Part shown: one piece after another, positions 5,968-7,394 of the stretch
Layout: each line of letters opens with the position of its first letter
Position numbering within the stretch: the stretch's first letter is position 1
Source: Ignavibacteriales bacterium
Lineage (GTDB): Bacteria; Bacteroidota; Ignavibacteria; UBA10030
DNA length: 7,394 nucleotides
NCBI GenBank assembly: GCA_016207365.1
Contig: JACQPU010000207.1
Coordinates: forward strand, 1 to 7,394
Direction of reading: 5' to 3'
Notes under the pieces: model-generated
What the model was told of the DNA's origin: nothing
What the model saw: only the letters and a program-made list of their open reading frames with translations
The model's database searches: none
Translations under genes and position numbers: made by a program

Positions 5968-7394
5968 TCAGCGCCTCCCACCACCGTCTGTGGACACACG
6001 AGGCATTCCTTGCATGCTGCGCATACGTTCCGTAAACTGTTCACTTGCGAGCTTGGCACGTGAGATGCTCGTAATCCGCACCTCGTCTCCCTCTTGAACC
6101 CCCTCGAGAATCTCTGCCACGTCGTAATTGTTCGCACCGACCTTAACAATCCTGGGAACGAACGCTCCCCCCACATTGACCTCGACAATCCGCTCCCGTG
6201 CAACATTGTTCTGAGTGGCCTGGGTCTGCCTCCGTCCACCTCCATCGCCGCGCATGAAACCACCTCCCTGACTGCGCATTTGGTCAAAGTAGCGCTGACG
6301 CTCTTCCGGCGACATTGCCTGAATCCTCTGTCGCATTTGCTCTCTGAATTTTTGCTGTTCGTCGGGGGACATACTCATAAACTGGGCGCGACGCTCATCC
6401 GGATCCTGCAGGTTCCCGGATTTCACAATCCCGTCCTTTTTTGTCGAGTCCTCCCCGGTGGGCTGGGACTCACCAAGAGACGCGAGGAGCGCGCGACCCT
6501 GCTCGCTTCGGGGATCCTTGAGAGCCTCGGTCGGAAGAAGCAACACATTGCGCCTTTTAAAGATCTCGATATCCACCGACGTGCTCATTCCGGCCTTCAG
6601 CCGCCCCCCAATGTTTCTCACGAGCACAATCACGTTGAACGTCGTAACATTCTGCTGCGTCTTTCCTAATGGCGAAATTCTTATAACCTCACCATTGAGC
6701 GCATCATCGGGAAATGCGTCAGCCACCACGCGCGCAGATTGACCGACTTGAACCTTGCCGATATCCACTTCATCGACATTGGTTTCCACATACACTTCAC
6801 TCATATCGGCAATGGTGGCCAATGTTGTTCCGCCACTGACGTTCAAAGTGCCCGATGAAATGATTTGCCCGCGGGAAACGCTCCGGCTCAGGATGACCCC
6901 TGTGATCGGAGAAAGTACCCGCGTATCGCGCAGCCGCTCGTCGGCCGACGAGAGGTTTGCTCGGGCTTTCACAAGTTGTGCTTCGGCTCTGACCTTTTCC
7001 AAATTAGCCTGGTCTCGTTCCTGTTCAGAGATGAGGCTCTTTTCGAAAAGTTCCAGCGCGCGGCGGTGATTATTTTCCTGTTGCTTCAGGTTCGATTCCG
7101 CCACCGCGAGGTCCGCCTTTGCCTGCTCGTAATCGTTTTGCGCGGTCGTTCGATCCAGCTCGATCAACAGCTCCCCCTTCTGCACCGTCTGACCTTCCTC
7201 AAACGTTAACGCAACGATCTGTCCGCTCGCCTTCGACTTGATTTCCACTCTGTCGATCGGCTGGACAACGCCGTTGGCAGATACCGTGAGATCAAGATTG
7301 CCACGTTCGACTTTGACGATGCGGCTCAATTGTGCACGATTCTCGGTTGCGACTTCCTTGCTGCCGTTTTGAAGAAGGTAGTAGCCACCTGTGA
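5968..7394 (-). CDS. Periplasmic adaptor subunit of a tripartite ABC efflux pump (MacA/HlyD family), N-terminus beyond the window
   Basis: The visible 474 residues continue to the right edge without a stop, so the gene is 5'-partial. An internal TTG at 7327-7329 is not a convincing start: the frame upstream reads TGGYYLLQNGSKEV, like the exit of an N-terminal membrane anchor. Numbering from that TTG: first biotinyl-lipoyl half with SGQIVALTFEEGQTVQKGE (35-53); alpha-helical coiled-coil hairpin rich in Ala, Glu and Gln (about 60-134); second lipoyl half (SPITGVILSRSVSRGQ, 140-155); beta-barrel (about 178-258); membrane-proximal domain (about 378-425). An unusual insertion (about 273-377) with SPDE/SPEE repeats and a Gly/Arg-rich stretch separates the last two. 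The protein would bridge the permease encoded 3 bases downstream to an outer-membrane channel. Substrate is unknown. The adaptor family is secure; MacA-like identity rests on the partner. Confidence 0.93.
   Translation of the reverse strand, partial: TGGYYLLQNGSKEVATENRAQLSRIVKVERGNLDLTVSANGVVQPIDRVEIKSKASGQIVALTFEEGQTVQKGELLIELDRTTAQNDYEQAKADLAVAESNLKQQENNHRRALELFEKSLISEQERDQANLEKVRAEAQLVKARANLSSADERLRDTRVLSPITGVILSRSVSRGQIISSGTLNVSGGTTLATIADMSEVYVETNVDEVDIGKVQVGQSARVVADAFPDDALNGEVIRISPLGKTQQNVTTFNVIVLVRNIGGRLKAGMSTSVDIEIFKRRNVLLLPTEALKDPRSEQGRALLASLGESQPTGEDSTKKDGIVKSGNLQDPDERRAQFMSMSPDEQQKFREQMRQRIQAMSPEERQRYFDQMRSQGGGFMRGDGGGRRQTQATQNNVARERIVEVNVGGAFVPRIVKVGANNYDVAEILEGVQEGDEVRITSISRAKLASEQFTERMRSMQGMPRVSTDGGGRR
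5974..5979 (-). promoter_or_regulatory. Strong ribosome binding site of the permease gene, inside the adaptor's coding end
   Basis: The minus strand reads GGGAGG, encoding part of the Gly-Gly-Arg-Arg C-terminus of the adaptor, 9 bases before the permease ATG. It fixes the permease start and implies that ribosomes finishing the adaptor re-initiate on the permease. Confidence 0.75.
6274..6405 (-). repeat. Imperfect protein-level repeats in the adaptor (DPDERR / SPDEQQ / SPEERQ)
   Basis: Residues 309-352 (numbered from the TTG at 7329) hold three related units: DPDERRAQFMSM, SPDEQQKFREQM and SPEERQRYFDQM. Each begins with Ser/Asp-Pro-Asp/Glu-Glu, continues as a charged helix and ends in Met. 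The last two units are 19 residues apart. A Gly/Arg-rich segment (354-366) follows directly. The units resemble the SPEER-type helical repeats of DUF3106-like proteins; that resemblance is from memory. Confidence 0.7.

Noticed and set aside
6094..6669. A 191-codon open frame on the plus strand
   Set aside because: It is antisense to the adaptor, has no recognisable domain, and the adaptor frame is clearly the coding one.
1..7394. CRISPR arrays, tRNA or rRNA genes, insertion sequences, phage or toxin-antitoxin genes
   Set aside because: No regularly spaced repeats, no RNA gene signatures and no such proteins were seen; almost all bases are in conserved genes.

Overview
The window looks like an ordinary chromosomal region of a Gram-negative bacterium with moderate G+C content (just over half by eye). 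It encodes an outer-membrane-type lipoprotein transglycosylase, the periplasmic adaptor of a tripartite pump, and an acyl-CoA carboxyltransferase. The composition of the proteins, above all the long LysM transglycosylase and the ~515-residue carboxyltransferase ending in KHGNIPL, fits the Bacteroidota/Chlorobi/Ignavibacteria (FCB) group. That placement is an inference from resemblance, not a search result.

Layout, left to right. (1) Positions 1-588, plus strand: the 3' part of a CbiO/EcfA-like ABC ATPase whose start lies outside the window; its ABC signature and D-loop are degenerate. (2) Only 3 bases later, convergent, 592-2943 minus: an MltD-like membrane-bound lytic transglycosylase with lipobox, TPR-like N-terminal region, SLT domain and four clear LysM modules. 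(3) 2944-3058: a 115-base gap that holds a candidate terminator for the upstream gene, overlapping a candidate promoter for the transglycosylase. (4) 3059-4606 minus: the carboxyltransferase (beta) subunit of a propionyl-CoA carboxylase-type enzyme. (5) 4607-4746: a 140-base gap with a good promoter candidate for the carboxyltransferase. (6) 4747-5964 minus: a MacB-type FtsX permease without its own ATPase domain. (7) 5968-7394 minus: the periplasmic adaptor (MacA/HlyD type), open to the right edge of the window, with an unusual repeat-bearing insertion near its C-terminus.

The adaptor and permease are separated by 3 bases and are surely co-translated; with an unseen ATPase and a TolC-like channel they would form a tripartite ABC pump. 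The carboxyltransferase and transglycosylase each appear to have a promoter of their own with nearly identical geometry, so the minus-strand genes look like three transcription units rather than one operon.

I see no tRNA, rRNA, CRISPR array, transposase, phage gene or attachment site. No wholly new system is apparent. The points most worth a second look are the degenerate ABC signature, the SPDE/SPEE-repeat insertion in the adaptor, and the tight terminator/promoter overlap upstream of the transglycosylase.
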